Assembly (NCBI GenBank): GCA_003513895.1
Contig: DOSU01000098.1
Location: 2,658-9,254 of the forward strand
From: Rikenellaceae bacterium
GTDB taxonomy: Bacteria > Bacteroidota > Bacteroidia > Bacteroidales > UBA932
Length of the DNA: 6,597 bases
Reading direction: 5' to 3'
Every line of letters starts with the position of its first letter. Position 1 is the first letter of the stretch. The notes beneath the pieces are model-generated. The model was not told the origin of the DNA and did not search any database. It saw nothing but the letters and a program-made list of their open reading frames with translations. Shown piece after piece: positions 1 to 6,395 of the stretch. Position numbers and translations under genes: made by a program.

Positions 1-550
1 AATACTGCCTGTTTCTGCAAAATTTAAGTTCTCGTTTGGCGATCAGTATATGGCCGAAACGAGTTTGAAACTAAATCCTGTTTCAATTTCTGTTTATGGA
101 GATTTGTCGCTCCTCAGTTCAATAGATTCAATTTATACAAAACAAATCAAACTTGACAATCTATCGACCGGCATTCAGGGAGTCATTAGTCTGGAACCTG
201 TTCCGGGGGTCAGATTTTCTCAGGACGAGGTACACTATTCCCTAGATGTGGTTAGATATGTAGAGAAGAGCGTAAAGCTCAGGATTTCTGTTATAAACTC
301 AAATCCGGATAAACTGGTAGGGACTTCTCCGGAAGAGGTTACACTTATTTACAGAGAGAGATTTGGGTCGTCTAAACCGGAAGATTCAGAAAAACTTTCA
401 GCTTTTGTAGATTGCATCGAGATTGAAAGTTCTGTAAACAGAGTTGTAAAACCGCAACTTGCAACAGTCCCCGGTTGGTTTCTGAATTATAGATTTGAGC
501 CTCCATTTGTTGAAGCAAAAATAGTATCAAAAGATACAATTAAACAGTAA
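1..550 (+). CDS. YbbR-like (CdaR-type) domain protein, C-terminal part, cut by the window start
   Basis: The reading frame is open from base 2 (the first full codon) to the TAA at 548-550, giving 182 visible residues; the true start lies upstream. The ATG at 50 is probably internal, because the 16 codons before it continue a typical YbbR strand (LPVSAKFKFSFGDQY). The first ~65 visible residues fit a YbbR repeat: a Pro-Val beta strand, then LNPVSISVYGD, then a 'sIdsIyTkqIkLdnL' segment. The rest looks like another beta-rich repeat. In Firmicutes, CdaR regulates the diadenylate cyclase CdaA; in Bacteroidota the role of these longer YbbR proteins is not established. An N-terminal membrane anchor is usual but would lie outside the window. 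The gene ends 3 bases before coaE, an order seen in many Bacteroidales. The family call is fairly firm; the function is unknown. Confidence 0.8.
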   Translation, partial: ILPVSAKFKFSFGDQYMAETSLKLNPVSISVYGDLSLLSSIDSIYTKQIKLDNLSTGIQGVISLEPVPGVRFSQDEVHYSLDVVRYVEKSVKLRISVINSNPDKLVGTSPEEVTLIYRERFGSSKPEDSEKLSAFVDCIEIESSVNRVVKPQLATVPGWFLNYRFEPPFVEAKIVSKDTIKQ

Positions 551-553
551 GAT

Positions 554-1153
554 ATGATTTGTCTTGCAATAACCGGTGGGATTGGAAGCGGAAAGTCTTA
601 TGTGGTAAGGCTCATGGAGTCATTCGGATTACCTGCTTATATTGCAGATGTCCGGGCTAAGGCACTATATAAAACAGATGCCGCATTGCTTGACAATCTG
701 GTGAAATTATTGGGACCGGAGATTATAGTAAATGGTGAGTTGCAAAAAGAGGTTATGGCCTCAAAAATTTTCAAAAACAAAGTAATTCTCAGGAAAGTCA
801 ACAAAATTGTGCATCCCCGGGTTATGTCCGATTTCCTGTTATGGAGGGATGCAAGAAAATCTGAGGGTTTTAAAACCATTTTATTCGAATCGGCAATTTT
901 TTTAGAAACTCCTCAATTTCACGATATTGCAGATAAAGTTATTGTTGTGGTAGCTCCTGAGAGCGTTCGAATTTCTCGTGTAACTAAAAGAGATTCAATA
1001 GGGGAAGACCTTGTAAGAGAGAGAATTGCAAAACAATGGTCGGATGAGGATAGAATTAAAATGTCGGATTTTGTTATCTTTGCCGATGGGAAAAGGGCTA
1101 TTATGCCTCAGATTTTAAAAATATTTGAAACTATCGGAATAAAAATACATTAA
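554..1153 (+). CDS. coaE: Dephospho-CoA kinase
   Basis: CoaE uses ATP to phosphorylate the 3'-hydroxyl of the ribose in dephospho-CoA, the last step of coenzyme A synthesis in the cytosol. The protein has 199 residues, the normal length. A P-loop GGIGSGKS sits at residues 8-15. Asp32 in 'YIADVRAKAL' matches the conserved aspartate that follows the first strand-helix unit and is taken as catalytic in the family. Also visible are the HPRV motif (about residue 96), 'FESAIFLET' in the substrate-binding region, and the lid/C-terminal 'RERIAKQW' segment. One small oddity: the usual 'AD..I.N' motif reads 'SDFVIFAD', so the common Asn appears to be Ala. The start follows the ybbR-like stop by 3 bases and places the P-loop at the expected distance. 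The next gene begins 3 bases after the stop, so co-transcription is likely. Confidence 0.96.
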   Translation: MICLAITGGIGSGKSYVVRLMESFGLPAYIADVRAKALYKTDAALLDNLVKLLGPEIIVNGELQKEVMASKIFKNKVILRKVNKIVHPRVMSDFLLWRDARKSEGFKTILFESAIFLETPQFHDIADKVIVVVAPESVRISRVTKRDSIGEDLVRERIAKQWSDEDRIKMSDFVIFADGKRAIMPQILKIFETIGIKIH

Positions 1154-1156
1154 AAT

Positions 1157-1879
1157 ATGGGATATGGGAAGTGGATCACAGGTGCTTTAGGATGGGCACT
1201 GGGGGGTCCGATTGGCGGTATTATTGGTTTTGCAGTAGCATCTGTTTTAGAAGGAAAACAAAATTCAGGTATGTTAGTGGGATATTCACCGCTTGAACAA
1301 AGAAACAGTTTTCTGGTATCTCTGTTGGTTCTTTCATCTGCTGTAATGAAGGCAGATAAAAGAGTTATGAAGAGCGAACTTGACTATGTCAGGCGATTTA
1401 TTTTAGAAAACTTTGGTGTTGATGCAGCAAATGAATATTCTATATTACTTAGAGATATCCTAAAACAGGAAATTGACATAGATGCCGTATGCGCCCAGGT
1501 CAAAGGCAATGTGAACTCTGCCACAAGACTTCAACTATTACACTTTTTAACAGGGATTGCACAATCCGACGGTATGGTAAGTTCAGACGAACTTGTTGTG
1601 TTAAGGAGAATTGCGGCTGCACTCCACATTCCATTTCAGGACAGTGAGTCAATTTTTGCGATGTTCGACAAGGGAATTGATGCAGCATACCAGGTACTGG
1701 AAGTTGAAAAAAATGCAACAAACGAGGAGATAAAAAAAGCATACAAAAGAATGGCACTGAAGCATCACCCGGATAAAGTTTCTCAATTGGGATCCGATGT
1801 CCAGAAGGCTGCCGAAGATAAATTCAAGAGTGTTTCCCATGCATACGAAAAAATCAAAAAAGAGAGAGGAATTGTTTAA
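1157..1879 (+). CDS. DjlA-like membrane co-chaperone with TerB and C-terminal J domains
   Basis: The 240-residue protein has the domain order of E. coli DjlA: an N-terminal membrane segment, a TerB-like helical domain and a C-terminal J domain. Residues 7-32 are hydrophobic and glycine-rich, with a glycine-zipper look (G9, G12, G16, G17, G20, G21, G24). Residues ~50-170 are helical and carry two acidic TerB-type signatures, 'MKADKRVMKSEL' (64-75) and 'QSDGMVSSDEL' (136-146). The J domain spans ~175-238 with the HPD triad at 204-206 and a DjlA-like ending 'HAYEKIKKERG'. J proteins stimulate the ATPase of DnaK through HPD, so the likely role is DnaK recruitment at the inner membrane; the client is unknown. 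Automatic annotation may call it a TerB tellurite-resistance protein, which I would not read as function. It lies 3 bases after coaE and 16 before the DUF5606 gene. Confidence 0.88.
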   Translation: MGYGKWITGALGWALGGPIGGIIGFAVASVLEGKQNSGMLVGYSPLEQRNSFLVSLLVLSSAVMKADKRVMKSELDYVRRFILENFGVDAANEYSILLRDILKQEIDIDAVCAQVKGNVNSATRLQLLHFLTGIAQSDGMVSSDELVVLRRIAAALHIPFQDSESIFAMFDKGIDAAYQVLEVEKNATNEEIKKAYKRMALKHHPDKVSQLGSDVQKAAEDKFKSVSHAYEKIKKERGIV

Positions 1880-1895
1880 TATTAGATAATTAATA

Positions 1896-2321
1896 ATGAA
1901 AACCAATTTACAAAAAATTATGTCAATTGCAGGCCAGCCGGGTCTGTTCAGCTACCTTGCTCAGGCAAATGCCGGGGTCGTAGTAGAATCGCTTGCAACA
2001 AAAAAGAGAACAGTGTGCGGAATGAATATGAGAATTTCGTCACTTTCAGATATATCTGTTTTTACCGATGAGGGTGAAGTTTCACTCGAAACAATGTTTG
2101 AGAAGATGAAGGAAAAACTTGGAGAAGAACCGGCTCCGTCGGCAAAATCATCTCCGGAGGAACTTAAAAAATTCTTTGCAAACGTTCTTCCCGATTATGA
2201 CAGAGGCAGGTTTTACGCTTCCCATATGAAAAAAATTGCAGAGTGGTATAATACTCTTAAAGAGTTTGCTTCTCTTGATTTTGAAAAGAAGGAAGAGGAG
2301 AGCGGGGAAGTTATAGAGTAA
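1896..2321 (+). CDS. DUF5606 family protein of unknown function
   Basis: A 141-residue cytosolic-looking protein without signal peptide or membrane segment. I recognise it by recall as DUF5606, a small family of Bacteroidota often located next to coaE. Matching features are the N-terminal 'LQKIMSIAGQPGLFSYL' (residues 5-21), a 'VVVESL' strand (28-33), the 'ISSLSDISVFTDEGEVSL' segment ending near 64, 'VLPDYDRGRFY' (97-107) and 'KKIAEWYNTL' (112-121). Between residues ~75 and 90 there is a low-complexity Glu/Pro/Ser/Ala linker, so the protein is probably two small domains joined by a flexible hinge. The C-terminal 15 residues are strongly acidic. The ATG at 1896 is preferred over the in-frame ATG at 1920, because the shorter form would lose part of the conserved N-terminal motif. 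The stop overlaps the rimO start by one base. No biochemical function is known to me. Confidence 0.88.
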   Translation: MKTNLQKIMSIAGQPGLFSYLAQANAGVVVESLATKKRTVCGMNMRISSLSDISVFTDEGEVSLETMFEKMKEKLGEEPAPSAKSSPEELKKFFANVLPDYDRGRFYASHMKKIAEWYNTLKEFASLDFEKKEEESGEVIE

Positions 2322-2323
2322 TG
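2319..2323 (+). other. TAATG stop/start overlap between the DUF5606 gene and rimO
   Basis: The TAA of the upstream gene shares its last A with the ATG of rimO. Such overlaps commonly allow termination-reinitiation, so expression of RimO is probably tied to translation of the DUF5606 protein. The upstream bases are purine-rich (GAGGAGAGCGGGGAAG, 2295-2310), but Bacteroidota make little use of Shine-Dalgarno pairing, so coupling is the more likely mechanism. Confidence 0.6.
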
Positions 2324-3649
2324 GCAAATAAAATACAACTTATAACTCTTGGATGTTCAAAAAACAGAGTGGACTCAGAGCATCTGCTCCGTCAGATTTT
2401 TGAAACCGGAATCACAATTTCTCCTGAAGGAGAAAACCTGGCAACTGCAAATGTAGATACTGTAATAATTAACACTTGCGGTTTTATAAAAGATGCAAAG
2501 AAAGAGTCTATTGAGACAATATTTTCTGCAGTGGTTGCCAAGAACAAAGGTTATATTAAAAAGATACTTGTTTTTGGGTGCCTGTCCCAAAGGTATGCCA
2601 GTGAATTGAAAAATACGATTCCGGAAGTTGATGGCTTCTACGGAGCATTTGATTCAGAATCTGTTTTGAAAGCAATTGGCAACAAGTGGATTACATCTTT
2701 GGACAATCAGAGATTCCTCACAACTCCCAAACATTATGCTTTTCTAAAGATATCCGAAGGTTGCGACAGAGTCTGCTCTTATTGTTCAATCCCGCTTATA
2801 CGCGGACAACACAAGTCTGTACCTGAAGAGGCACTTCTTGAAGAAGCAAAATATCTTGCAGGTATAGGCGTAAAAGAGCTTATTCTCGTTGCACAGGATA
2901 CAACTTATTACGGAGTCGACCTCTACAAAGAGAGAAGACTGGCCAACCTTATGGAAAGTATAGCAAAAGTGGATGGCATTGAGTGGTTAAGGGTTCACTA
3001 TTCTTATCCTGCAGCATTTCCGGATTCTGTTCTGGAGGTAATGGCAGGAAACCCCAAAATTTGCAACTACCTCGATATTCCGCTGCAACACATAAATGAC
3101 AAAGTTCTTTCAAACATGCGACGATCGGTAAACGGAGCAGAAACAAGGGAACTGGTTCGGAAATTCAGGGAAAAGGTTCCTGGCATCGTTCTTAGGACAA
3201 CAATGATTATAGGTCATCCGGGTGAAGATAAAAAAGCATTCAAAGAATTGCTGGAATTTGTAAAAGAGGCAAAGTTCGAAAGGCTTGGAGCATTTACATA
3301 TTCCGAGGAAGAGGGAACATGGGGAGCAGACAATCTCAAGGATACTTTAAGAAACTCTGTAAAAGAGGAGCGATATAATGAACTTATGGAATTGCAGTCC
3401 GGAATTTCACTTGAATACAATAATTCAAGAGTGGGAACCAGAGAACAAGTCATAATCGATTCTGCCGACGATGGCGTAATTGTTGCAAGAAGTCGCAAAG
3501 AGAGTCCGGAGGTAGATGGAGAGATACTTATAGGGATTGAATCTGTACCGGAAGGATTCATAACTAATAATATTATTGGTACATTTGTAAATGTAGAGAT
3601 TGAAAGGTGCGATGAGTATGATCTTGTCGGCAAAATTTTAGATGTTTAA
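2321..3649 (+). CDS. rimO: Ribosomal protein S12 methylthiotransferase RimO
   Basis: RimO is a radical-SAM methylthiotransferase that adds a methylthio group to the beta carbon of a conserved aspartate in ribosomal protein S12 (Asp88 in E. coli). The 442-residue protein has the three expected domains. The N-terminal UPF0004/MTTase domain (~1-115) has three cluster cysteines: C12 in 'LGCSKN', C53 in 'NTCGF' and C87 in 'FGCLSQRY'. The radical SAM domain (~135-365) has the CxxxCxxC triad C148, C152, C155 in 'SEGCDRVCSYCSIPLIRG'. A C-terminal TRAM domain (~370-440) follows. 'LGCSKNRVDSE' and 'HYSYPAAFPD' favour RimO over MiaB, which modifies tRNA. The protein is full length, and both sets of cysteines are intact, so it should bind two [4Fe-4S] clusters. 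Its start overlaps the preceding stop, and the gene ends 17 bases before fabG. Confidence 0.96.
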   Translation: MANKIQLITLGCSKNRVDSEHLLRQIFETGITISPEGENLATANVDTVIINTCGFIKDAKKESIETIFSAVVAKNKGYIKKILVFGCLSQRYASELKNTIPEVDGFYGAFDSESVLKAIGNKWITSLDNQRFLTTPKHYAFLKISEGCDRVCSYCSIPLIRGQHKSVPEEALLEEAKYLAGIGVKELILVAQDTTYYGVDLYKERRLANLMESIAKVDGIEWLRVHYSYPAAFPDSVLEVMAGNPKICNYLDIPLQHINDKVLSNMRRSVNGAETRELVRKFREKVPGIVLRTTMIIGHPGEDKKAFKELLEFVKEAKFERLGAFTYSEEEGTWGADNLKDTLRNSVKEERYNELMELQSGISLEYNNSRVGTREQVIIDSADDGVIVARSRKESPEVDGEILIGIESVPEGFITNNIIGTFVNVEIERCDEYDLVGKILDV

Positions 3650-3666
3650 CTTAATTTTTTCTTATT

Positions 3667-4413
3667 ATGAAATTACTTGAAGGAAAGATAGCCCTAATTA
3701 CAGGAGCAGCAAGAGGTATTGGTAAGGCAATTGCAATAAAATATGCATCAGAAGGTGCCAATATTGCTTTCACCGACCTGGCAATTGAAGATAACGCCCT
3801 GAATACCAAAAAAGAGTTGGAAGCTTTAGGCGTTAAAGTTCTGGCAATTGCTTCAAACGCAGCCTCATTTGAGGAGTCGCACAGTGTTGTTGAGCAGGTT
3901 GTAAAAGAGTTTGGAAGGATTGATATTCTTGTAAACAATGCAGGAATTACAAAAGACGGACTGATGATGAGAATGAGCGAACAGCAGTGGGATGCAGTAA
4001 TAAATGTAAATCTCAAATCGGCATTCAATTTTGTTCACGCTGTTACACCTGTAATGATGCGCCAGAAAGCTGGCTGCATAATCAACATGAGTTCAGTTGT
4101 AGGAGTGAGCGGAAATGCCGGTCAGGCAAACTACTCTGCATCAAAGGCGGGTATGATTGGTCTCACAAAATCAATTGCTCAGGAACTGGGATCAAGAGGA
4201 GTAAGGGCAAATGCAGTAGCTCCCGGCTTTATTCTTACCGAGATGACAGACAAGCTGCCGGAAGATGTAAAAAAACAGTGGGCAGAGCAGATTCCGCTCA
4301 GAAGGGGGGGAACTCCCGAAGATGTTGCCAATGCTTGTACATTTCTGGCTTCCGACCTCTCATCTTATGTTACAGGGCAGGTAATTTCTGTTTGTGGCGG
4401 GATGAAAATGTAG
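3667..4413 (+). CDS. fabG: 3-oxoacyl-[acyl-carrier-protein] reductase (SDR family)
   Basis: FabG reduces 3-oxoacyl-ACP to (R)-3-hydroxyacyl-ACP with NADPH in type II fatty acid synthesis. The 248-residue protein is a complete classical short-chain dehydrogenase. Visible motifs are the dinucleotide-binding TGAARGIG (12-19), NNAG (90-93) and the catalytic tetrad N115, S143, Y156 and K160 (YSASK). The 'PGFILTEMT' segment (~186-194) and the C-terminal 'GQVISVCGGM' are typical of true FabG rather than of other SDRs. 'SNAASFEES' at 63-71 is also FabG-like. The ATG at 3667 puts the Rossmann motif at the normal distance. No acpP, fabD, fabF or fabH is present beside it, so it is outside a classical fab cluster; another SDR substrate cannot be excluded, but the motifs favour fatty acid synthesis. 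A 149-codon open frame inside it (from 3987) is a shadow. Confidence 0.93.
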   Translation: MKLLEGKIALITGAARGIGKAIAIKYASEGANIAFTDLAIEDNALNTKKELEALGVKVLAIASNAASFEESHSVVEQVVKEFGRIDILVNNAGITKDGLMMRMSEQQWDAVINVNLKSAFNFVHAVTPVMMRQKAGCIINMSSVVGVSGNAGQANYSASKAGMIGLTKSIAQELGSRGVRANAVAPGFILTEMTDKLPEDVKKQWAEQIPLRRGGTPEDVANACTFLASDLSSYVTGQVISVCGGMKM

Positions 4414-4432
4414 AAAATTTAATATATAAGTT

Positions 4433-5227
4433 ATGAAGAAAGGGAAAACCGGCCTTAAAATCATGATCCAGGTAGACTTCGAAGGCATTGCCTCAGTTGT
4501 TAATTTTGATGAAATTTATCCAGGACATGCCCATTTCGAGAGAAACTGTAAAATTCTGACAAATGAAGTAAATGCTGCGATTGAAGGAGCTTCAGCAGCA
4601 GGTGCAACAGAATTCATTGTAAGAGATGGCCATGCAGGCAATATCAATGTTGATCCTCTGCTTCTTGATAAAAGAGCTATGCTCACAAGGGGAAGGGTTC
4701 CCGGTACTCCGCACACTATGGTACTTGGCATCGACTCTACTTTTGATGCCCTTTTGTTCATAGGAGCCCATGCCAGGGCAGGAGAGGAGATAGGGACACT
4801 TTCTCATACTATGTCTTTAGATGTTCTTGACTTTAGGATAAATGACAAACCTCTTTTTGAGCCGGCTTTCAATGCACTTTACGCAGGACAATTTGGTGTG
4901 CCGGTTGTATTCCTTGCCGGGGATGATGCTGCCTGCAGGGAGGCTGTTATTAATTTTGGAAATATTGAAACCGTTACAACAAAGTATGCATTTGGAAGAA
5001 CCTGTGCAATGAGCAAGTCTCCTGAGTTTGTTTGCGACGAAATACGTGCGGGTGTAAAGAATGCCATTTTAAACATAGACAAAGGAACTGTCTTTAGCCT
5101 TGAAAAACCATATAGAATGGAGGTTAAGGTTAAAGTTAAGGGTAGCGAAACAGGAGAGGAGAAAGTTGAAACCTGTACTTCCGAAAATCTTGAAGTAATC
5201 ATGAAAAAATTCTGGGAAAATTTATAA
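4433..5227 (+). CDS. M55 family D-aminopeptidase (DppA-like)
   Basis: Family M55 enzymes are zinc-dependent D-aminopeptidases. Bacillus subtilis DppA hydrolyses D-Ala-D-Ala-type peptides and forms a self-compartmentalising decamer. The 264-residue protein is close to the family length and keeps what I take to be all metal ligands: D15 and E17 in 'VDFEG', H67 in 'RDGHAGN', H113 in 'FIGAHARAG' and E143 in 'LFEPAFNALYAG'. H125 in 'LSHTMS', in the active-site region, is also kept. 'GVPVVFLAGDDAA' is another family signature. There is no signal peptide, so the enzyme should be cytosolic, acting perhaps on imported or recycled peptidoglycan dipeptides; the substrate is inferred. ATG 4433 leaves 14 residues before D15; an in-frame ATG at 4463 would leave only 4, fewer than in DppA (Asp8). 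It follows fabG by 19 bases and precedes a lipoprotein gene by 8. Confidence 0.9.
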   Translation: MKKGKTGLKIMIQVDFEGIASVVNFDEIYPGHAHFERNCKILTNEVNAAIEGASAAGATEFIVRDGHAGNINVDPLLLDKRAMLTRGRVPGTPHTMVLGIDSTFDALLFIGAHARAGEEIGTLSHTMSLDVLDFRINDKPLFEPAFNALYAGQFGVPVVFLAGDDAACREAVINFGNIETVTTKYAFGRTCAMSKSPEFVCDEIRAGVKNAILNIDKGTVFSLEKPYRMEVKVKVKGSETGEEKVETCTSENLEVIMKKFWENL

Positions 5228-5235
5228 ACGGGATT

Positions 5236-6195
5236 ATGAAATATTTTAAATCAAAGATTTCAATAACTCTTTTTGCATCAATTATACTTCTCACTTCATG
5301 CGGTCCTTATCTGGAATTTTTCAACGTGGAAGTAAAAATGCCTGCAAACTTACCTGTCGATTTTAAAGAAAAGAGTGTTTCGGTTTTTACGGCAATTCCA
5401 CTTACCGAACAGCTTAACGAAAACACATTAAGTACTGCGGAAGACTCTGTTTTAATGATAAATTTTGCAAAAGGAATGGCAGCAAGCCTCGAAAAACATC
5501 TTGCATTAGATGCAGGTGCCATTCCAGTTTTCAATCACTTCGAAAGTGAAATTTCGGATATCAGGGAAAGAAGTTTCATTGAATCTCTCTCTCAATCCTC
5601 GGAATCCGATGTTCTTGTTCTTCTGGAAAACCTCAATGTTGGTAAATTCGAAAAACTAAAAACCGACAAAACACCTATAAGGGCAGGTTTTGCGACTTCG
5701 TATATATATGCTCCACTATCTCTTCTGATAAATATTTATGATGGCAGCACAGGCGATTTGATCACTTCACTTACGCAAAATGACACAATTTACTGGGAAA
5801 TTTTATCGAAGGAAGATGTAAGAGAGGAGCGACTTATGAAAGGTCTTTTTCCTGCATTGAACAAAATTTCCGTACCTGCAGGAGAGGATATTATAAATAA
5901 TTTTTTCCCCGATTGGGTGAATGAAGAGAGATGTTTATACTCATATGACGATTATTCGTGGAGAAGAGCCATGTCTCTGGCGATGGATTTCAAATGGACA
6001 GATGCAATGTCGATTTGGATGGCAGAAACGACCTCGCAAGACAAAGTAAAGGCTTCCTGTGCAGCATACAACATTGCAATAGCATGCGAAATGCTTGAAA
6101 AATACGATCTTGCAATAGAATGGCTGGACTATGCCCAAAAGCGCTATCCAATTACCGGACTCGAAGAATTGAAATCCTATTTGAGAAATAAGTGA
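5236..6195 (+). CDS. DUF6340 family lipoprotein with TPR-like C-terminus
   Basis: A 319-residue predicted lipoprotein. Residues 1-21 form a signal peptide (Lys-rich start, hydrophobic ~8-19) ending in the lipobox LTSC, so C22 should be the lipidated residue after cleavage by signal peptidase II. The residues after Cys (GPYLEFF) lack the acidic/lysine cluster used for surface export in this phylum, which favours the periplasmic face. The middle region has alternating strands such as 'KSVSVFTAIP' (46-55) and 'SDVLVLLENLNV' (124-135). Residues ~241-305 are helical and resemble one or two TPR units ('SWRRAMSLAMDFKWTDAMSIW', 'AAYNIAIACEMLEKYDLAIEW'). By recall this matches DUF6340, a Bacteroidota lipoprotein family without assigned function; an envelope scaffolding or assembly role is only a guess. 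Its TGA overlaps the GTG of the next gene. Confidence 0.85.
   Translation: MKYFKSKISITLFASIILLTSCGPYLEFFNVEVKMPANLPVDFKEKSVSVFTAIPLTEQLNENTLSTAEDSVLMINFAKGMAASLEKHLALDAGAIPVFNHFESEISDIRERSFIESLSQSSESDVLVLLENLNVGKFEKLKTDKTPIRAGFATSYIYAPLSLLINIYDGSTGDLITSLTQNDTIYWEILSKEDVREERLMKGLFPALNKISVPAGEDIINNFFPDWVNEERCLYSYDDYSWRRAMSLAMDFKWTDAMSIWMAETTSQDKVKASCAAYNIAIACEMLEKYDLAIEWLDYAQKRYPITGLEELKSYLRNK
6192..6195 (+). other. GTGA start/stop overlap between the lipoprotein gene and the small RHH-like gene
   Basis: GTG at 6192-6194 overlaps the TGA at 6193-6195 in the -1 frame. In the small gene's own frame the codon just before GTG is a TAA stop (6189-6191), so GTG is its earliest possible start. The next in-frame ATG (codon 24) would remove the predicted beta strand. 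The arrangement implies reinitiation by ribosomes finishing the lipoprotein gene. Confidence 0.65.
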
Positions 6196-6383
6196 AGGAT
6201 ATCGTAAAAATAAAGGCAATTCGAAATCACAGAAAAACCATTCTTTTTAATGATAAGGAGATGGAAGCTGTTCAGTTGTACTGCAAAAAATACAAAGTCA
6301 AATCGCAGGCAAAGTTTTGCCGGGAAGCAATCATTTCTGCAATTCTCAAACAATTTGACGAAGATCATCCCAAACTGTTCTAA
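6192..6383 (+). CDS. Small basic protein, probable ribbon-helix-helix fold
   Basis: The frame encodes 63 residues, from a GTG start inside the lipoprotein stop to TAA at 6381-6383. I do not recognise a named family. The pattern fits a ribbon-helix-helix (MetJ/Arc/CopG) DNA-binding protein: a basic N-terminal arm (KIKAIRNHRK), a short strand 'KTILFN' (15-20), helix A from ~21 to 33 ('DKEMEAVQLYCKKY'), a turn 'KVKS' and helix B from ~38 to 56 ('AKFCREAIISAILKQF'). The tail 'DEDHPKLF' is outside the core fold. RHH proteins bind DNA as dimers through the strand, so this could be a regulator; relaxosome accessory proteins such as MobC share this look, but no mobilisation genes are nearby. No toxin gene adjoins it, so it is not an obvious antitoxin. 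It ends 12 bases before the 3' end of the convergent rnpB. Confidence 0.7.
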   Translation: MKDIVKIKAIRNHRKTILFNDKEMEAVQLYCKKYKVKSQAKFCREAIISAILKQFDEDHPKLF

Positions 6384-6394
6384 AAGAAAAAAAA
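6382..6394 (-). terminator. U-tract after the 3' end of rnpB
   Basis: On the - strand, the RNase P RNA end GATCCACC is followed by G, eight Ts, C and four Ts. A long U run just after the closing helix is the usual sign of intrinsic termination. The helix would be P1, whose 5' strand lies outside the window, so the stem itself cannot be checked here. The U-tract overlaps the stop codon region of the convergent small gene. Confidence 0.45.
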
Positions 6395-6395
6395 C

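Noticed and set aside
50..52. ATG at 50 as the start of the first gene
   Set aside because: The frame stays open upstream to the window edge and the 16 preceding codons encode a typical YbbR strand, so this Met is most likely internal.
1157..1879. Tellurite-resistance function for the TerB-domain protein
   Set aside because: There are no other ter genes, and the order membrane segment-TerB-J domain with HPD matches the DjlA co-chaperone type. The TerB domain alone does not imply tellurite resistance.
3580..3587. TACATTTG, matching the Bacteroidota -7 element TAnnTTTG, 80 bases before fabG
   Set aside because: No TTG/TTTG -33 element lies at the proper distance upstream. Similar matches occur inside coding sequence (4501-4508, 4951-4958), so this is probably background.
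3214..3633. A 139-codon open frame on the - strand within rimO
   Set aside because: It is antisense to the radical-SAM/TRAM part of rimO and is Ser/Pro/Leu-rich, as expected for the reverse reading of A/G-rich codons. It has no recognisable motif.
3638..3666. AT-rich inverted repeat with a T run between rimO and fabG
   Set aside because: The possible stem (AAAATT/AATTTT) is all A-T with a long loop, too weak for an intrinsic terminator; it reads as ordinary AT-rich spacer.
3987..4436. A 149-codon cysteine-rich open frame overlapping fabG in another frame
   Set aside because: It lies almost entirely inside fabG, whose motifs are complete through its end. The odd composition (many Cys, Arg, Ser) is what a shifted reading of this sequence would give, and no known domain is seen.
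6192..6383. Antitoxin or mobilisation protein for the small RHH-like gene
   Set aside because: No toxin-like or relaxase gene adjoins it; it sits between a lipoprotein gene and rnpB. The fold alone does not support either role.
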